The notes beneath the pieces are model-generated. The model saw nothing but the letters and a program-made list of their open reading frames with translations. It ran no database searches and was not told where the DNA came from. A program made the translations under genes and the position numbers. Positions 26,251 to 37,756 of a stretch of 64,000 nucleotides of DNA are shown here, one piece after another (positions within the stretch are counted from its first letter, which is position 1; each line of letters opens with the position of its first letter). The stretch lies in NCBI RefSeq assembly GCF_004122035.1, contig NZ_SAXA01000015.1:25824-89823 (forward strand), read 5' to 3'. Source of the DNA: Ancylomarina salipaludis. GTDB lineage: Bacteria > Bacteroidota > Bacteroidia > Bacteroidales > Marinifilaceae.

Positions 26251-28476
26251 ATGACTAAAATGCAATTCAAGGCCGGAGAGTGGCAAAAAGCAATTAACGT
26301 TAGAGATTTCGTTAGTAATAACCTAACTTCCTATGAGGGAGATGCTTCGTTCTTAACCGGAGCAACAGAACGTACAAAGAAATTATGGGACATCTGTAAG
26401 AATGCCGTTAAAGAAGAGCGCGCAAACAATGGTGTTCGTTCAATAGATACTGAAACAGTATCAACTATTGCTTCTCATGGAGCAGGATATATCGACAAGT
26501 CGTTGGAGCTAATCGTAGGTCTTCAGGCTGACGAATTGCTTCGCAGAGCGATGAAGCCTTATGGTGGTATTGCTGTTGTTGAAAAAGCTTGTACTGAGCA
26601 AGGTCTTGAGGTATCAGACCGCGTTAAGGATATTTTCCGCAACTTTGCAAAAACTCATAACGATGGTGTTTTTGATGCTTATACTGACGAGATTCGTAAA
26701 TTCCGTTCATTAGGATTCTTGACAGGTCTTCCTGACAATTACGCACGTGGTCGTATTATTGGTGACTACCGTCGTGTAGCGCTTTACGGTATCGATCGCC
26801 TGATCGAAGCGAAAAAAGAGGATTTGGCTGGTTTAACCGGAACTATGACTGATGATTTGATTCGTCTTCGTGAAGAGGTTGCAGAGCAAATTAAAGCTTT
26901 GGGTCAAATCAAAGAGTTGGGTGCTAAATACGATTTAGAATTAGGACGTCCGGCTGAGACTGCACAGGAAGCTATTCAATGGGTATACATGGGTTACCTT
27001 GCTGCTGTTAAGGAGCAGGATGGTGCTGCTATGTCATTGGGTAATGTTTCAACTTTCCTTGATATTTACATCGAGAGAGATCTTCAGGATGGTACCATTA
27101 CTGAAGAGTTGGCTCAGGAAATGCTTGATCAATTCGTAATGAAATTGCGTATGGTTCGTCACCTTCGTATGAACGCTTACGATGAGATTTTCGCTGGTGA
27201 CCCAACTTGGGTAACTGAGTCAATCGGTGGTAGAACTATGGATGGCAGAACTAAGGTAACTAAGACATCTTTCCGTTTCCTTAATACATTATATACTTTA
27301 GGTGCTTCTCCAGAGCCAAATATGACTGTGCTTTGGTCTGATTGTTTACCTGAAGGATTCAAAAAATTCTGTGCTAAGGTTTCTATCGATACGTCATCTA
27401 TCCAGTACGAGAATGACCAATTGATGCGCGATACTCGTAAGTCTGATGATTATGGTATTGCTTGTTGTGTATCTTATCAGGAAATTGGAAAGCAAATTCA
27501 GTTCTTTGGTGCACGTTGTAACCTGGCTAAAACGCTTCTTTTGGCTCTTAACGGTGGACGTTGCGAGAAAACAGGTACTGTACTTATCGAAGGTATTCCA
27601 GCATTGTCTAGCGACGAGTTGAACTTCGACGAAGTAATGGCTAACTATAAGATTGCGATGAGAGAAATGGCTCGTGTATACAACGATTCAATGAATATCA
27701 TCCACTACATGCACGATAAGTACTACTACGAGAAAGCACAAATGTCTCTAGTTGATACAAATCCTGCTATTAACCTTGCTTATGGTATTGCTGGTCTTTC
27801 AATCGTTGCTGATTCACTTTCTGCAATTAAAAATGCTAAGGTAACTGCCGTTCGTAATGAAGAAGGTTTAACTTGTGATTTTAAAATCGAAGGTGATTTC
27901 CCATACTACGGTAATGATGATGATGCAGTAGACTGTTTTGCAGTTGAGATTCCAAACATCTTCAATAGTATGTTGAAAGAATTGCATACTTATAAGAATG
28001 CTGAGTCTACAATGTCTATTCTAACCATTACTTCTAATGTGGTTTATGGTTTGAAGACTGGTGCGACTCCTGATGGTAGAGCTGCAGGTGTACCTTTTGC
28101 TCCTGGTGCTAACCCAATGCACGGACGTGATTCAAATGGTGCGATTGCTTCTTTGAACTCTGTAGCAAAAATCAACTACGAAGATTCATTGGATGGTATC
28201 TCAAATACGTTCTCAATTGTTCCTAAATCGTTGGGTGCAACTGAAGAAGCTCGTACAGAGAACTTGGTAACTATGATGGATGCATATTTTGTTAAAGGTG
28301 CTCATCACCTTAACGTAAATGTATTGAACCGTGATCTTCTTATGGACGCTATGGAGCATCCTGAAGAATACCCACAGTTGACTATTCGTGTTTCGGGTTA
28401 TGCAGTTAATTTCGTAAGATTGACTCGCGAACAGCAATTGGAAGTTATTTCTCGTTCTTTCTTCGAGAAAATGTAA
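26251..28476 (+). CDS. pflB: formate C-acetyltransferase (pyruvate formate-lyase)
   Basis: A 741-residue glycyl-radical enzyme that turns pyruvate and CoA into acetyl-CoA and formate under anoxia. The paired active Cys405-Cys406 lie in [13 protein letters not shown], and the glycyl-radical site is RVSGYAVNF with Gly716. The N-terminus [19 protein letters not shown] is typical. The frame opens at 26206, but I choose the ATG at 26251 because the family begins here. pflA follows after a hairpin, so the radical can be installed by a co-encoded activase. Codon use is strongly biased (GGT, CGT, AAC), consistent with high expression. Confidence 0.97.
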   Translation: MTKMQFKAGEWQKAINVRDFVSNNLTSYEGDASFLTGATERTKKLWDICKNAVKEERANNGVRSIDTETVSTIASHGAGYIDKSLELIVGLQADELLRRAMKPYGGIAVVEKACTEQGLEVSDRVKDIFRNFAKTHNDGVFDAYTDEIRKFRSLGFLTGLPDNYARGRIIGDYRRVALYGIDRLIEAKKEDLAGLTGTMTDDLIRLREEVAEQIKALGQIKELGAKYDLELGRPAETAQEAIQWVYMGYLAAVKEQDGAAMSLGNVSTFLDIYIERDLQDGTITEELAQEMLDQFVMKLRMVRHLRMNAYDEIFAGDPTWVTESIGGRTMDGRTKVTKTSFRFLNTLYTLGASPEPNMTVLWSDCLPEGFKKFCAKVSIDTSSIQYENDQLMRDTRKSDDYGIACCVSYQEIGKQIQFFGARCNLAKTLLLALNGGRCEKTGTVLIEGIPALSSDELNFDEVMANYKIAMREMARVYNDSMNIIHYMHDKYYYEKAQMSLVDTNPAINLAYGIAGLSIVADSLSAIKNAKVTAVRNEEGLTCDFKIEGDFPYYGNDDDAVDCFAVEIPNIFNSMLKELHTYKNAESTMSILTITSNVVYGLKTGATPDGRAAGVPFAPGANPMHGRDSNGAIASLNSVAKINYEDSLDGISNTFSIVPKSLGATEEARTENLVTMMDAYFVKGAHHLNVNVLNRDLLMDAMEHPEEYPQLTIRVSGYAVNFVRLTREQQLEVISRSFFEKM

Positions 28477-28499
28477 TGATTTTCATTTGAAATGATATA

Positions 28500-28534
28500 A
28501 TTCCGGGGCTCCTATGGAGTTCCGGAATCTTTTT
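28500..28534 (+). terminator. terminator or attenuating hairpin between pflB and pflA
   Basis: ATTCCGG (28500-28506) and CCGGAAT (28522-28528) with inner CTCC/GGAG form a strong stem followed by CTTTTT. It may reduce read-through so that pflB is made in excess over pflA. Confidence 0.8.
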
Positions 28535-28571
28535 ATAAAAAGATTCATTTTTACTTAAAACAAACATACAA

Positions 28572-29297
28572 ATGCTAAATGTTCATTCTTTCGAATCGCT
28601 TGGGACTTATGACGGACCAGGTATTCGACTCGTAGTTTTTTTACAGGGCTGCGCATTTAAATGTTTATATTGTGCGAACCCCGATACCATAACTTTCAAG
28701 GGAGGTACACCAACTCCTAATGAAGAAATTATGCGTAAGGCTCGCAATCAAAGACCATTTTTCGGTAAAACGGGAGGGGTCACAATTTCAGGGGGAGAAC
28801 CTTTGTGGCAAGCAAAAGATCTTTCTGTTCTATTTCAGGAGCTAAAAGATGATGGTTTCAATACGTGTATCGATACCAATGGAAATGTATTTAATGATGA
28901 TGTGAAAAATTTGTTGAAGAATACAGATCTGGTGTTGTTGGATATTAAACATATCAACCCGGATTGGCATAAGACCATCACGGGTAAAACAAATGAAACA
29001 ACTCTGAAGTTTGCCAAATATCTGAAAGATACAAATACACCAACCTGGTTGCGTTACGTGTTGGTTCCGGGGTATTCAGATCAGGAAGATTATTTGCATG
29101 AAATGGGACAATATTTCAAAGATTATTCAAATATCGAAAAACTGGAAATCCAGCCTTACCATAAATTAGGGGTTCATAAATATGAGCACTTAGGTATGGA
29201 ATATAAACTTGATGGAGTACCTGAAAATTCTTCTGAACAATTGACTCGGGCAGAAGAGATCTTAAGTCTGTACTTTAAAGAGATAATTATTAATTAA
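28572..29297 (+). CDS. pflA: pyruvate formate-lyase-activating enzyme
   Basis: A 241-residue radical SAM protein. FLQGCAFKCLYCANPDT holds the CxxxCxxC that binds the 4Fe-4S cluster. TYDGPGIRLVVF is typical of glycyl-radical activases, and GGVTISGGEPLWQ is the SAM-binding GGE motif. It abstracts hydrogen from Gly716 of the upstream enzyme. It lies 95 bases after pflB with a terminator between, and 35 bases before focA. Start ATG 28572. Confidence 0.95.
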   Translation: MLNVHSFESLGTYDGPGIRLVVFLQGCAFKCLYCANPDTITFKGGTPTPNEEIMRKARNQRPFFGKTGGVTISGGEPLWQAKDLSVLFQELKDDGFNTCIDTNGNVFNDDVKNLLKNTDLVLLDIKHINPDWHKTITGKTNETTLKFAKYLKDTNTPTWLRYVLVPGYSDQEDYLHEMGQYFKDYSNIEKLEIQPYHKLGVHKYEHLGMEYKLDGVPENSSEQLTRAEEILSLYFKEIIIN

Positions 29298-29332
29298 AAA
29301 CAGAGTTCAACTCTTTGTTAAACAAACAAGTG

Positions 29333-30205
29333 ATGTCTTTTAATACATTTGAAGAAACTGTTGAAACAGTTGAGCGTAAAGCATATGTCGGAGCTAAAGA
29401 ATCGAATTCGGTTGTAGAATATATTGGTTTTAATTCTCCGAAAGAAACTGTTGAAGTTGTTAATCATACAGCAGAAGCAAAACGAGATACAGCTTCTAAA
29501 AAAGTTTTTGTTTTGGCTATCTTAGCTGGTGGTTATATTGCTATGGGGAGCCTTTTGGCTTTAATCGTTGGAGGTGCCATGCCAGGGCTTGCTCAAACCA
29601 ATCCGGGTTTGCAGAAGTTCTTTTTTGGCGCTGTTTTTCCATTGGGATTAATTCTGTGTGCAGTAGCCGGAGCTGAGCTTTTTACAGGGAATACCGCTTA
29701 TTTCATTCCTTCAGTCTTATCAAAGCGCATGTCTGTGAAAGTGCCTCTGAAAAATTGGGCTATTGTTTATGTAGGGAACTTTATTGGGTCAATTATAGTC
29801 GCTTATTTTCTGGTGTATCTCACTGAGGTTATCATGCATTCTCCATCAATGGATTCGGCTATAAAAATTGCCATTGCAAAAACGTCAAATCCTTTTTACA
29901 AAACCTTTTTGAAAGGGATTGCTTGTAATTGGATGGTTGCTTTGGCAATGTGGTTGGCTTATGCAGCTAAAGATATCACAGGTAAGATTCTGGGTATTTG
30001 GTTTCCAGTAATGGCTTTTGTTGCAATGGGATTTGAACACTGCGTTGCGAATATGTTTTTTATTCCGGTTGCCATTTTTCATGGTGCAGATATTACCTGG
30101 ATGGATTTTATTGTGAAAAACTTAATTCCAGCGACTTTGGGTAATATTGTAGGAGGGGGCTTATTTGTAGGGACTGCCTATTGGTATGCTTATGATAAAA
30201 AATAA
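29333..30205 (+). CDS. focA: formate/nitrite transporter family channel
   Basis: A 290-residue FNT protein with six membrane segments (first at about 60-88). Signature residues include AGAELFTGNTAYFIPS (about 122-137) and the C-terminal GNIVGGGLFVGTAYW. It exports formate made by PflB or imports it as a proton symporter. Placement directly after pflBA makes formate the likely substrate rather than nitrite. I use the ATG at 29333. An upstream TTG at 29315 only adds six residues. An N-terminal soluble extension of about 55 residues (FEETVETVERKAYVG) precedes TM1. Confidence 0.92.
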   Translation: MSFNTFEETVETVERKAYVGAKESNSVVEYIGFNSPKETVEVVNHTAEAKRDTASKKVFVLAILAGGYIAMGSLLALIVGGAMPGLAQTNPGLQKFFFGAVFPLGLILCAVAGAELFTGNTAYFIPSVLSKRMSVKVPLKNWAIVYVGNFIGSIIVAYFLVYLTEVIMHSPSMDSAIKIAIAKTSNPFYKTFLKGIACNWMVALAMWLAYAAKDITGKILGIWFPVMAFVAMGFEHCVANMFFIPVAIFHGADITWMDFIVKNLIPATLGNIVGGGLFVGTAYWYAYDKK

Positions 30206-30226
30206 GTTTAATTATAAATTGTTTTG

Positions 30227-30258
30227 AAAGCAGTAATCTTAAGGTTGCTGCTTTTTTT
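30227..30258 (+). terminator. intrinsic terminator of pflA-focA
   Basis: AAAGCAG (30227-30233) pairs with CTGCTTT (30248-30254) with further inner pairs, followed by a run of seven T. Confidence 0.85.
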
Positions 30259-30388
30259 ATGTTTTTTTGATTTAGAGTGGTAATAGACTGACTCAGTTCT
30301 ATACTTTCATTTTATAAGGGAAAACTTCATATTAATGATAGATGATAATATTTATCCCAAATTTAAATACAAATCAGGCTTTATTTTA

Positions 30389-30396
30389 TATTTTTG
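30389..30396 (+). promoter_or_regulatory. -7 promoter element (TATTTTTG) of the ptb-like gene
   Basis: TATTTTTG matches TAnnTTTG exactly. A clear TTG at -33 is missing. It leaves a leader of about 80 bases. Confidence 0.45.
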
Positions 30397-30483
30397 CCTT
30401 ACACTAGAGATGGATAGTTTAAGGACGCTGTCTTTTATAAATTCATCAACGAAGAACAAATACAAACACCAAAATAAATCAAA

Positions 30484-31389
30484 ATGATTACACGTTTAGA
30501 TCAAATCATTGACGTTCTTAAGAACAACGAAAAGAAAAGATTGGTAGCTGCTTATGCTAACGATTCTCATACAATTGGGGCTGTAAACGATGCTGTGGAA
30601 TTAGGTATTGTTGATGCAACTTTGGTTGGTGACGAAGCTGAAATTGAAAAAACTTGTAAGGCGCATAACTTTGATATGTCACGCTTTACAATTGTTCATG
30701 AGCCTAATGAACTAAAGGCAGCTCAAAAAGCTGTTGAGTTGATCAACAATGGTGAAGGCGATATGATTATGAAGGGCCTTGTAAGTACGGATAAGTATAT
30801 GAAAGCCATTCTTAATAAAGAAAATGGGTTAATGCCTCCAAAGGCCGTTTTGAGTCACGTGACTGTGATGGAAAATCCGAATTATCATAAATTATTGGTT
30901 GTGAGTGATGTTGCTGTAATCCCTCAGCCAGATTTGAATCAAAAAATTGCGATTACAAACTATGTAATTAAAGTTGCTCAATCTTTAGGAATTGAAAAGC
31001 CAAAGGTTGCTTTGATTGCTGCTTCTGAGCAGGTGTTGCCAAAGATGGAGGCTTGTGTTGATGCAGCTATTATTTCTAAAATGGCTGATCGTGGTCAGAT
31101 AAAAGGTGCTTATGTTGATGGTCCATTGGCTATTGATGTGGCAATTGATAAGGAATCTGCTGAGATTAAGAAATTGGATTCAATGGTTGCCGGTGATGCC
31201 GATTGTATGGTGTTCCCAAATATCGAAAGCGGTAATGTTTTCTATAAAGTAAATACCAAATTAGCGAATGCTGAACTCGGAGCAATGGTTATGGGAGCGA
31301 AGGTTCCGGCTATCCTTTCTTCACGTGGCGATAGCGTAAAAACGAAATTGTATTCTATTGCTATGGCTGCACTTGTAGCTTCAAAATAA
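30484..31389 (+). CDS. phosphate butyryl/acetyltransferase-type acyltransferase
   Basis: A 301-residue PTA/PTB-family enzyme that exchanges acyl groups between CoA and phosphate. It has MKGLVSTDKYMKAILNKE (about 98-115), the LLVVSDVAVIPQPDL segment and the C-terminal PAILSSRGDSVKTK loop. Length and sequence are closer to short phosphate butyryltransferases than to the longer Pta. No butyrate or acetate kinase lies next to it, so the acyl group is open: butyryl, branched-chain or acetyl are all possible. Its position after the pfl cluster fits fermentative acyl-phosphate formation. It is monocistronic and ends at a bidirectional terminator. Confidence 0.85.
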   Translation: MITRLDQIIDVLKNNEKKRLVAAYANDSHTIGAVNDAVELGIVDATLVGDEAEIEKTCKAHNFDMSRFTIVHEPNELKAAQKAVELINNGEGDMIMKGLVSTDKYMKAILNKENGLMPPKAVLSHVTVMENPNYHKLLVVSDVAVIPQPDLNQKIAITNYVIKVAQSLGIEKPKVALIAASEQVLPKMEACVDAAIISKMADRGQIKGAYVDGPLAIDVAIDKESAEIKKLDSMVAGDADCMVFPNIESGNVFYKVNTKLANAELGAMVMGAKVPAILSSRGDSVKTKLYSIAMAALVASK

Positions 31390-31413
31390 AAGCAATCTGA
31401 GTGTATTTAAATA

Positions 31414-31447
31414 AAAGAGGGCTAATTCATCAGAATTAGCCCTCTTT
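31414..31447. terminator. bidirectional terminator
   Basis: AAAGAGGGCTAATTC (31414-31428) pairs perfectly with GAATTAGCCCTCTTT (31433-31447) between convergent genes. Confidence 0.92.
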
Positions 31448-31465
31448 ATTTTATATGTTTTGAGC

Positions 31466-31981
31466 TTAAATAAGTGTTTTAGCCACTTCAATAGCTGCGT
31501 CAAAATTTGGAGCGTCTGTTACTTCAGGAACGTACTCAACATACTGTATGGTGTTTTCTTTATCGATAACAACGACTCCACGAGTCAATAAACGTAGTTC
31601 CTCAATTGAGAAGCCATACTTGTAACCGAAATCCATTTCCTTGTGATCAGATAATGTTATTAAATTTTCGATACCTTCTGCACCACAAAAACGGCCTAAA
31701 GCAAAAGGGAGGTCGTTGGATAAAGTGATGATCTGAACGTCGTCTCCTAAACTAGAAGCTTCCTTGTTGAATCGGTGAGCCTGAGCTGAACAAACGCCCG
31801 TGTCAACAGATGGGAAAATAGATAAAATCTTTACTTTTCCATCGAAATCTGATAGAGATACAGGAGCTAAACCTTGATTTAGTGCTGTGAAATTTTCAGC
31901 TTTATCACCTTTTTTTACGGGGTTTCCAACCAATGTAATTGCACCACCTGCAAATGTCACTTTTGTATTGTCTTTTTTCAT
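31466..31981 (-). CDS. tpx: thiol peroxidase (atypical 2-Cys peroxiredoxin)
   Basis: A 171-residue Tpx. Peroxidatic Cys64 lies in SVDTGVCSAQ and resolving Cys99 in LPFALGRFCGAEG, the two Cys positions of the family. It reduces hydroperoxides with thioredoxin. Length and start are normal. It is a single gene with its own promoter element and shares a terminator with the gene opposite. Confidence 0.95.
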   Translation of the reverse strand: MKKDNTKVTFAGGAITLVGNPVKKGDKAENFTALNQGLAPVSLSDFDGKVKILSIFPSVDTGVCSAQAHRFNKEASSLGDDVQIITLSNDLPFALGRFCGAEGIENLITLSDHKEMDFGYKYGFSIEELRLLTRGVVVIDKENTIQYVEYVPEVTDAPNFDAAIEVAKTLI

Positions 31982-32059
31982 TTGATTTGTATTTTAATGT
32001 TATATTTTGTCTAAATAGGAAATCAGGATTGTAAATTCTCTTTTTATCCTTTCGGATAC

Positions 32060-32067
32060 CAAAGATA
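32060..32067 (-). promoter_or_regulatory. -7 promoter element (TATCTTTG) of tpx
   Basis: On the minus strand TATCTTTG is an exact TAnnTTTG element about 80 bases upstream of the tpx ATG. The -33 region is not clear. Confidence 0.5.
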
Positions 32068-32159
32068 TGTAATATTGGTTATTTAAACTAAGTCGCAATA
32101 AAGATTTTTGTTGAATTATATAAAATAAATAATGCCAGCATTGCTGGCACTATTAAAGT

Positions 32160-34661
32160 TTATTCAACTTCTTTGTTTTGTTTCAAAATCTTAGTTGTGA
32201 TCTTGCCTTTGTTTTTGTCAAGCCCAACGGATATGGTGTCACCTTCAGTTAGGGAAGCACGTATAATGACTTCGGCCATTTCATCTTCCAGATATTTCTG
32301 AATCGCACGCTTCAGTGGGCGGGCTCCATATTGTACATCATAGCCTTTTTCAACGATGAAGTCTTTGGCAGCTCCTGAAATCTTAATCTTAAAACCTAAG
32401 TCTTCAACGCGGCTGTACAAGCCTCTCAATTCAATATCGATAATTTGATGAATATGTTCCTCATTTAATGAGTTAAACATGATCAGATCATCTACACGAT
32501 TTATGAATTCAGGTGCAAAAGCCTTGCGAAGGGCTTTTTGAATAATATTATTGGTATAGTCGTTAGTGCTACTGCTTTTGGATTGGAATCCAATTCCTTG
32601 ACCAAAATCTTTAAGCTCGCGCGATCCAATGTTGGATGTCATGATAACGATACAGTTTTTGAAATCAACTTTACGGCCTAACGAATCTGTTAACTGCCCA
32701 TCATCGAGTAATTGCAATAGAATATTGAAAACATCGGGATGCGCCTTCTCAATTTCATCCAATAAAATAACAGAGTAGGGCTTACGTCTTACTTTCTCAG
32801 TTAATTGCCCGCCTTCTTCGTAACCAACATATCCCGGAGGTGCACCAATCAAACGCGATACGGCAAACTTCTCCATATATTCACTCATATCGATACGAAT
32901 CAAAGCCTCAGAGCTATCAAAAAGATATTCTGAAAGGACTTTTGCCAATTGTGTTTTACCAACACCGGTAGGTCCTAAAAAGATGAATGAGCCAATTGGT
33001 TTGTTTGGATCTTTTAAGCCTGCTCGATTTCTTTGGATGGCTTTTACAATTTTAGCAATGGCATCATCCTGACCAATTACTCTTTTTCTGAGCTCTTCAT
33101 TCATTTGAAGCAAGCGTGAACCTTCAGCCTGAGCGATACGCTTAACAGGAACACCCGTCATCATGGCAACAACCTCAGCAATATTTTCTTCTGAGACTCT
33201 TTCTTTTTGCATGCTCAAATCCTTTTCCCATTTATCTTTTTCGCTTTCAAGTTTATCCATCAGCTGTTTTTCCTTGTCTCGGAAACTGGCAGCTAATTCA
33301 AATTTTTGAGCTTTAACAGATTTGATTTTTTGTTGTCTGGTTTCTTCGATGTTTGCCTCAAGCTCTTCAATAATTTTAGGAACCAGAATATTGGAAATAT
33401 GTACACGCGATCCCGCTTCATCAAGAGCATCAATTGCCTTATCAGGCAGGTGACGATCACTAATATAACGTGTTGTTAGTTTAACGCAGGCTTCGATAGC
33501 ATCCGGTGTATAATATACACTGTGGTGATCTTCGTATTTCTCTTTGATATTATTGAGAATGGAAATTGTTTCTTCAATTGAAGTGGGTTCAACTAAAATT
33601 TTCTGGAAACGTCGTTCCAGGGCGCCGTCTTTTTCAATATTTTGACGGTATTCATCCAAAGTTGTCGCCCCTATACATTGAATCTCTCCACGAGCTAAAG
33701 CGGGCTTTAACATGTTGGCCGCATCAAGAGAACCAGTGGCTCCACCAGCGCCCACAATGGTATGGATCTCATCAATAAAAAGAATAATATTGGTGGTTTT
33801 AGCTAACTCGTTAAGAATTGCTTTCATTCTTTCTTCAAACTGACCACGGTATTTTGTCCCGGCAACAATAGAAGCCAAATCAAGAGTAACCACACGTTTG
33901 TCAAAAAGGACACGAGAAACTTTTCTCTGAATAATCCTTAAAGCTAAGCCTTCGACAATTGCCGATTTTCCAACACCAGGTTCCCCAATAAGAATAGGGT
34001 TGTTTTTCTTACGTCGGCTAAGAATTTGTGCTAAACGTTCGATTTCAATTTCACGTCCAACTATAGGATCAAGGGTGCCTTCCTCAGCTGCTTGAGTAAT
34101 ATCCACCCCAAAATTATCGAGAACAGGTGTGTTTGATTTTCCTGTAGTCCCAGATTTGGGATTATTACCATGCATGCCACTACCGGATCCTTCTCTCTCT
34201 TCTGAAGGGAAATCGGCTTGAGCTTTGGGTAAAGTAATATTGATATTATTTTTCACTGTATTATAATCTATATTTTTAGCATCTAAGTAGCGTGTCACCA
34301 AACATTTTTCATCCTTTAAAATCGCCAATAATAGGTGACTAGTATCTATGGTTTGGTTTTTTAAAGCCTTTGCTTCAAGGTAAATAAGTTTTAAAACACG
34401 CTCAGCAGATTTTTGTAATGGAATATCTTCCTGACCTAATCGGTCTAAGGTGGTGTTTTGCAGCTTAAATTCCAGATCGTGTTTGAGATCAAGGAGATTG
34501 ATCCCCAGGGAACTAAGGATGCTAATTGCAACACCTTCACCTTCACGCAGAATCCCTAAAAAAAGATGCTCGGTGCCAATTGCACTATTGCCTAATCTTT
34601 CAGCTTCATCTTTGCTATAAGACAGGACATCTTTTACACGGGGTGAAAACTTTGATTCCAT
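32160..34661 (-). CDS. clpC: ClpC-type AAA+ protease ATPase
   Basis: An 833-residue class-I Clp/Hsp100 protein. Two Clp-N repeats (about 1-145) and a low-complexity Gly/Ser linker (about 155-180) precede AAA-1, with [15 protein letters not shown] and [14 protein letters not shown]-type coiled middle segment ([15 protein letters not shown]) follows. AAA-2 has [14 protein letters not shown] and [14 protein letters not shown], and a C-terminal D2-small domain ends the protein. It unfolds proteins for ClpP and for stress survival. The middle domain has the short ClpC form rather than the long ClpB one. It is monocistronic. Confidence 0.95.
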   Translation of the reverse strand: MESKFSPRVKDVLSYSKDEAERLGNSAIGTEHLFLGILREGEGVAISILSSLGINLLDLKHDLEFKLQNTTLDRLGQEDIPLQKSAERVLKLIYLEAKALKNQTIDTSHLLLAILKDEKCLVTRYLDAKNIDYNTVKNNINITLPKAQADFPSEEREGSGSGMHGNNPKSGTTGKSNTPVLDNFGVDITQAAEEGTLDPIVGREIEIERLAQILSRRKKNNPILIGEPGVGKSAIVEGLALRIIQRKVSRVLFDKRVVTLDLASIVAGTKYRGQFEERMKAILNELAKTTNIILFIDEIHTIVGAGGATGSLDAANMLKPALARGEIQCIGATTLDEYRQNIEKDGALERRFQKILVEPTSIEETISILNNIKEKYEDHHSVYYTPDAIEACVKLTTRYISDRHLPDKAIDALDEAGSRVHISNILVPKIIEELEANIEETRQQKIKSVKAQKFELAASFRDKEKQLMDKLESEKDKWEKDLSMQKERVSEENIAEVVAMMTGVPVKRIAQAEGSRLLQMNEELRKRVIGQDDAIAKIVKAIQRNRAGLKDPNKPIGSFIFLGPTGVGKTQLAKVLSEYLFDSSEALIRIDMSEYMEKFAVSRLIGAPPGYVGYEEGGQLTEKVRRKPYSVILLDEIEKAHPDVFNILLQLLDDGQLTDSLGRKVDFKNCIVIMTSNIGSRELKDFGQGIGFQSKSSSTNDYTNNIIQKALRKAFAPEFINRVDDLIMFNSLNEEHIHQIIDIELRGLYSRVEDLGFKIKISGAAKDFIVEKGYDVQYGARPLKRAIQKYLEDEMAEVIIRASLTEGDTISVGLDKNKGKITTKILKQNKEVE

Positions 34662-34745
34662 ATATATGATGTTTTAGTTGTGTATTTATTCTATTCGTCT
34701 TTGGTGAATTTAATAAGAATATTTTTATTCGAAGTAAACTTAAGT

Positions 34746-34753
34746 CAAAAATA
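34746..34753 (-). promoter_or_regulatory. -7 promoter element (TATTTTTG) of clpC
   Basis: On the minus strand TATTTTTG fits TAnnTTTG exactly, about 85 bases upstream of the clpC ATG. Confidence 0.45.
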
Positions 34754-34892
34754 TAGGGAATTTAACGGTCATTGTGACTAAAGGACGAAGATTAAAGGAC
34801 TTAAGCTGATCGAGCTTAATATAGCTAAAATATTTATCTTAATTGGACTTCAAATAGCAGCCTATTTATTATCAAAATTGCACATATTTTTT

Positions 34893-34900
34893 TACTTTTG
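34893..34900 (+). promoter_or_regulatory. -7 promoter element (TACTTTTG) of gyrA
   Basis: TACTTTTG fits TAnnTTTG exactly about 100 bases before the gyrA ATG at 34998. A TTG lies only 12 bases upstream, so the -33 element is unclear. Confidence 0.45.
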
Positions 34901-34997
34901 TCTTTCTGTGATTTGAACTATGAAATGAACGTTTCATTTGGTCAAAAAGCAGGAATTATATTTCCCATTAAAGAATAGAATCTAAAAGACAAAATAT

Positions 34998-37595
34998 ATG
35001 ACCACGGGAGAAAGAATCATACGCATTAATATTGAAGAGGAAATGAAATCGGCTTACATCGATTATTCGATGTCAGTAATTGTTTCCCGAGCTTTACCAG
35101 ATGTTAGAGATGGACTTAAGCCTGTTCACCGCCGAGTGTTATTCGGAATGAATGAATTGGGTATAGCAGCCAATAAACCTCATAAAAAATCAGCGAGAAT
35201 CGTTGGTGAGGTTTTGGGTAAGTATCACCCTCACGGTGACAGTTCAGTTTATATGGCCATGGTTAGAATGGCTCAACAATGGTCTTTGCGTTATCCTTTG
35301 GTTGATGGGCAGGGTAACTTTGGTTCGGTTGACGGTGATAGCCCAGCGGCTATGCGTTATACTGAAGCACGTATGAAAAAGATTGCGGAAGAAATGCTTG
35401 GCGATTTGGAAAAGGATACAGTTGATATGTCTCCTAACTTTGATGAAACTTTGCAAGAGCCAACTGTACTTCCTACTCGTATCCCCAATTTATTAGTAAA
35501 TGGAGCTTCAGGTATTGCAGTGGGTATGGCAACCAATATGCCACCACATAACTTGACAGATATAATTGATGCAACCATTGCTTATATCGATAATAACGAT
35601 GTTTCTATTGATGAGTTGGTAGATATTGTTAAAGCTCCAGATTTTCCAACAGGAGGTACTATTTATGGATACCAGGGTGTTAAGGAAGCTTATGAGACGG
35701 GTAAAGGTCGTGTAGTAGTAAGAGCAAAAACAAATATTGAAGTTACGGATTCTGGCCGTGAAAAAATTATTGTGTCAGAAATTCCATATATGGTTAATAA
35801 GGCCGAATTGATTATGAAGGCGGCTGATTTAATCAATGATAAAAAAATTGATGGCATTTCAAATGTAAATGATGAATCAGACAGAAACGGTATGCGTATT
35901 GTTTTTGATTTGAAACGTGATGCCATTGCTAATGTTGTGCTAAACAAATTGTTTAAGTACACTCAAATGCAATCATCGTTCTCTGTGAACAATATTGCAT
36001 TGGTAAAAGGGCGACCACAATTGTTGAATCTTAAAGATTTGATTCTCTATTTTGTTGAGCATCGTCATGATGTGGTTGTACGTCGTACGCAATTTGAATT
36101 AAGACAAGCTGAAGCCAGAGCTCATATTCTTGAAGGATTGATTATTGCCTCGGATAATATTGATGAAGTGATTAAAATCATTAGAGGCTCAAAAAGCCCT
36201 GATATTGCACGTGCATCTCTGATCGAGCGATTTGAATTGTCTGAAATACAGGCTCGCGCTATTGTTGAAATGCGTCTTCGTCAGTTAACAGGACTTGAAC
36301 AAGATAAATTAAGAGCTGAATATGATGAAATCATGAAATTGATTGATCATTTAAAAACAATTTTAAATGACCATGATGTTCGTATGGGTATCATTAAAGA
36401 GGAGCTACTTCAGGTTAAAGCTAAATATGGTGATGAAAGAAGGACTGAAATTGTATATGCTTCAGAAGATTTTAATCCGGAAGATTTCTATGCTGATGAA
36501 GAAATGGTGATTACAATTTCGCATATGGGCTATATCAAACGGACACCATTGACAGAGTTTAAAACTCAAAACAGAGGTGGTGTAGGAGCGAAGGGTTCTC
36601 ATACCAGAGATGAAGATTTCCTTGAGCACATGATAATGGCGACTATGCATAACACCATGTTATTTTTTACCGAAAAAGGAAAATGTTTCTGGTTGAAGGT
36701 ATTTGAGATTCCTGAAGGGTCAAAACAATCAAAAGGTAGAGCGATTCAGAATCTTCTAAATATTGAGCCTGATGATAAGGTAAAAGCATACATCAATGTA
36801 TTGACTCTTAGCGAAGACGAATATATCAACAACAATAATATCATTTTGTGTACGAAAAAAGGTATTGTGAAGAAGACTTCGCTTGAAGCTTATTCTCGTC
36901 CACGTGTCAATGGTGTGAATGCAATTACCGTACGTGAAGGTGATCAGTTGTTGGAAGCAAGATTAACCAATGGCAATAAAGAAATTTTAATTGCTGCTCG
37001 ATCAGGAAAAGCTATCCGTTTTGCTGAAGATCAGGTTAGAGCGATGGGTAGAACTGCATCTGGAGTACGAGGAATCACTCTTCGTGACGAGGCTGACGAG
37101 GTTGTTGGCATGATTTGTGTCGAGAATTCAGACGAAGATATCATGGTGGTTTCTGAAAATGGTTATGGAAAACGTTCCAATATTGATGATTACCGAATTA
37201 CCAATCGTGGAGGTAAAGGTGTTAAAACCATTAATATTACTGAAAAAACAGGCGAACTTATTGCCTTAAAATCAGTGAGCGATAGTGATGACTTGATGAT
37301 TATTAATAAATCAGGTATTACAATTCGTTTAGCAGTAGCAGGTTTAAGAGTTATGGGACGAGCAACACAAGGGGTGCGTTTGATCAACTTGAGTAAAAAA
37401 GGGGATTCAATTGCCGCCGTTGCAAAAGTTAATGCAGCAGGTGAGGAAGAACTAATTACTGAAGATCTTGAAAATGGTGTAGTTGTTGATCAGCCTGATA
37501 ATTTAATTGAAACATCAATTGATGAGCAAGTTGAAGAGAATGGTGAAGATCAGCCTAAAAATACCTTGGATGGTGAACAAACCAGTTTATTCTAA
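34998..37595 (+). CDS. gyrA: DNA gyrase subunit A
   Basis: An 865-residue type IIA topoisomerase subunit that cleaves and passes DNA to introduce negative supercoils with GyrB. The catalytic Tyr121 lies in [10 protein letters not shown]. The quinolone-determining stretch is [15 protein letters not shown], with Ser82 retained and Met86 where E. coli has Asp87. The C-terminal beta-pinwheel begins near residue 500 and contains blades such as [10 protein letters not shown] and [10 protein letters not shown]. An acidic tail (about 815-865) ends the protein. It starts [16 protein letters not shown], normal for the phylum. Confidence 0.97.
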   Translation: MTTGERIIRINIEEEMKSAYIDYSMSVIVSRALPDVRDGLKPVHRRVLFGMNELGIAANKPHKKSARIVGEVLGKYHPHGDSSVYMAMVRMAQQWSLRYPLVDGQGNFGSVDGDSPAAMRYTEARMKKIAEEMLGDLEKDTVDMSPNFDETLQEPTVLPTRIPNLLVNGASGIAVGMATNMPPHNLTDIIDATIAYIDNNDVSIDELVDIVKAPDFPTGGTIYGYQGVKEAYETGKGRVVVRAKTNIEVTDSGREKIIVSEIPYMVNKAELIMKAADLINDKKIDGISNVNDESDRNGMRIVFDLKRDAIANVVLNKLFKYTQMQSSFSVNNIALVKGRPQLLNLKDLILYFVEHRHDVVVRRTQFELRQAEARAHILEGLIIASDNIDEVIKIIRGSKSPDIARASLIERFELSEIQARAIVEMRLRQLTGLEQDKLRAEYDEIMKLIDHLKTILNDHDVRMGIIKEELLQVKAKYGDERRTEIVYASEDFNPEDFYADEEMVITISHMGYIKRTPLTEFKTQNRGGVGAKGSHTRDEDFLEHMIMATMHNTMLFFTEKGKCFWLKVFEIPEGSKQSKGRAIQNLLNIEPDDKVKAYINVLTLSEDEYINNNNIILCTKKGIVKKTSLEAYSRPRVNGVNAITVREGDQLLEARLTNGNKEILIAARSGKAIRFAEDQVRAMGRTASGVRGITLRDEADEVVGMICVENSDEDIMVVSENGYGKRSNIDDYRITNRGGKGVKTINITEKTGELIALKSVSDSDDLMIINKSGITIRLAVAGLRVMGRATQGVRLINLSKKGDSIAAVAKVNAAGEEELITEDLENGVVVDQPDNLIETSIDEQVEENGEDQPKNTLDGEQTSLF

Positions 37596-37649
37596 AACTT
37601 AGATTAATTATAAAGAAAATAATCTTGTTTCAATTGTCGATTTATGGAT

Positions 37650-37657
37650 TAAATTTG
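37650..37657 (+). promoter_or_regulatory. -7 promoter element (TAAATTTG) of the TPR gene
   Basis: TAAATTTG fits TAnnTTTG exactly, with TTG at 37625-37627, 22 bases upstream. Leader of about 95 bases. Confidence 0.45.
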
Positions 37658-37756
37658 TGCAAGATTCTTATACAAACAAACTATAAAAAGAGGCTTTCTT
37701 ATTGATTTTTTTAAATATTAGGAAAGATTCACAAGCAAAACAAAAACTATTTACTG

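Noticed and set aside
25965..26270. Minus-strand open frame of 101 codons
   Set aside because: It overlaps the pflB start and promoter, has no motif and no plausible start context.
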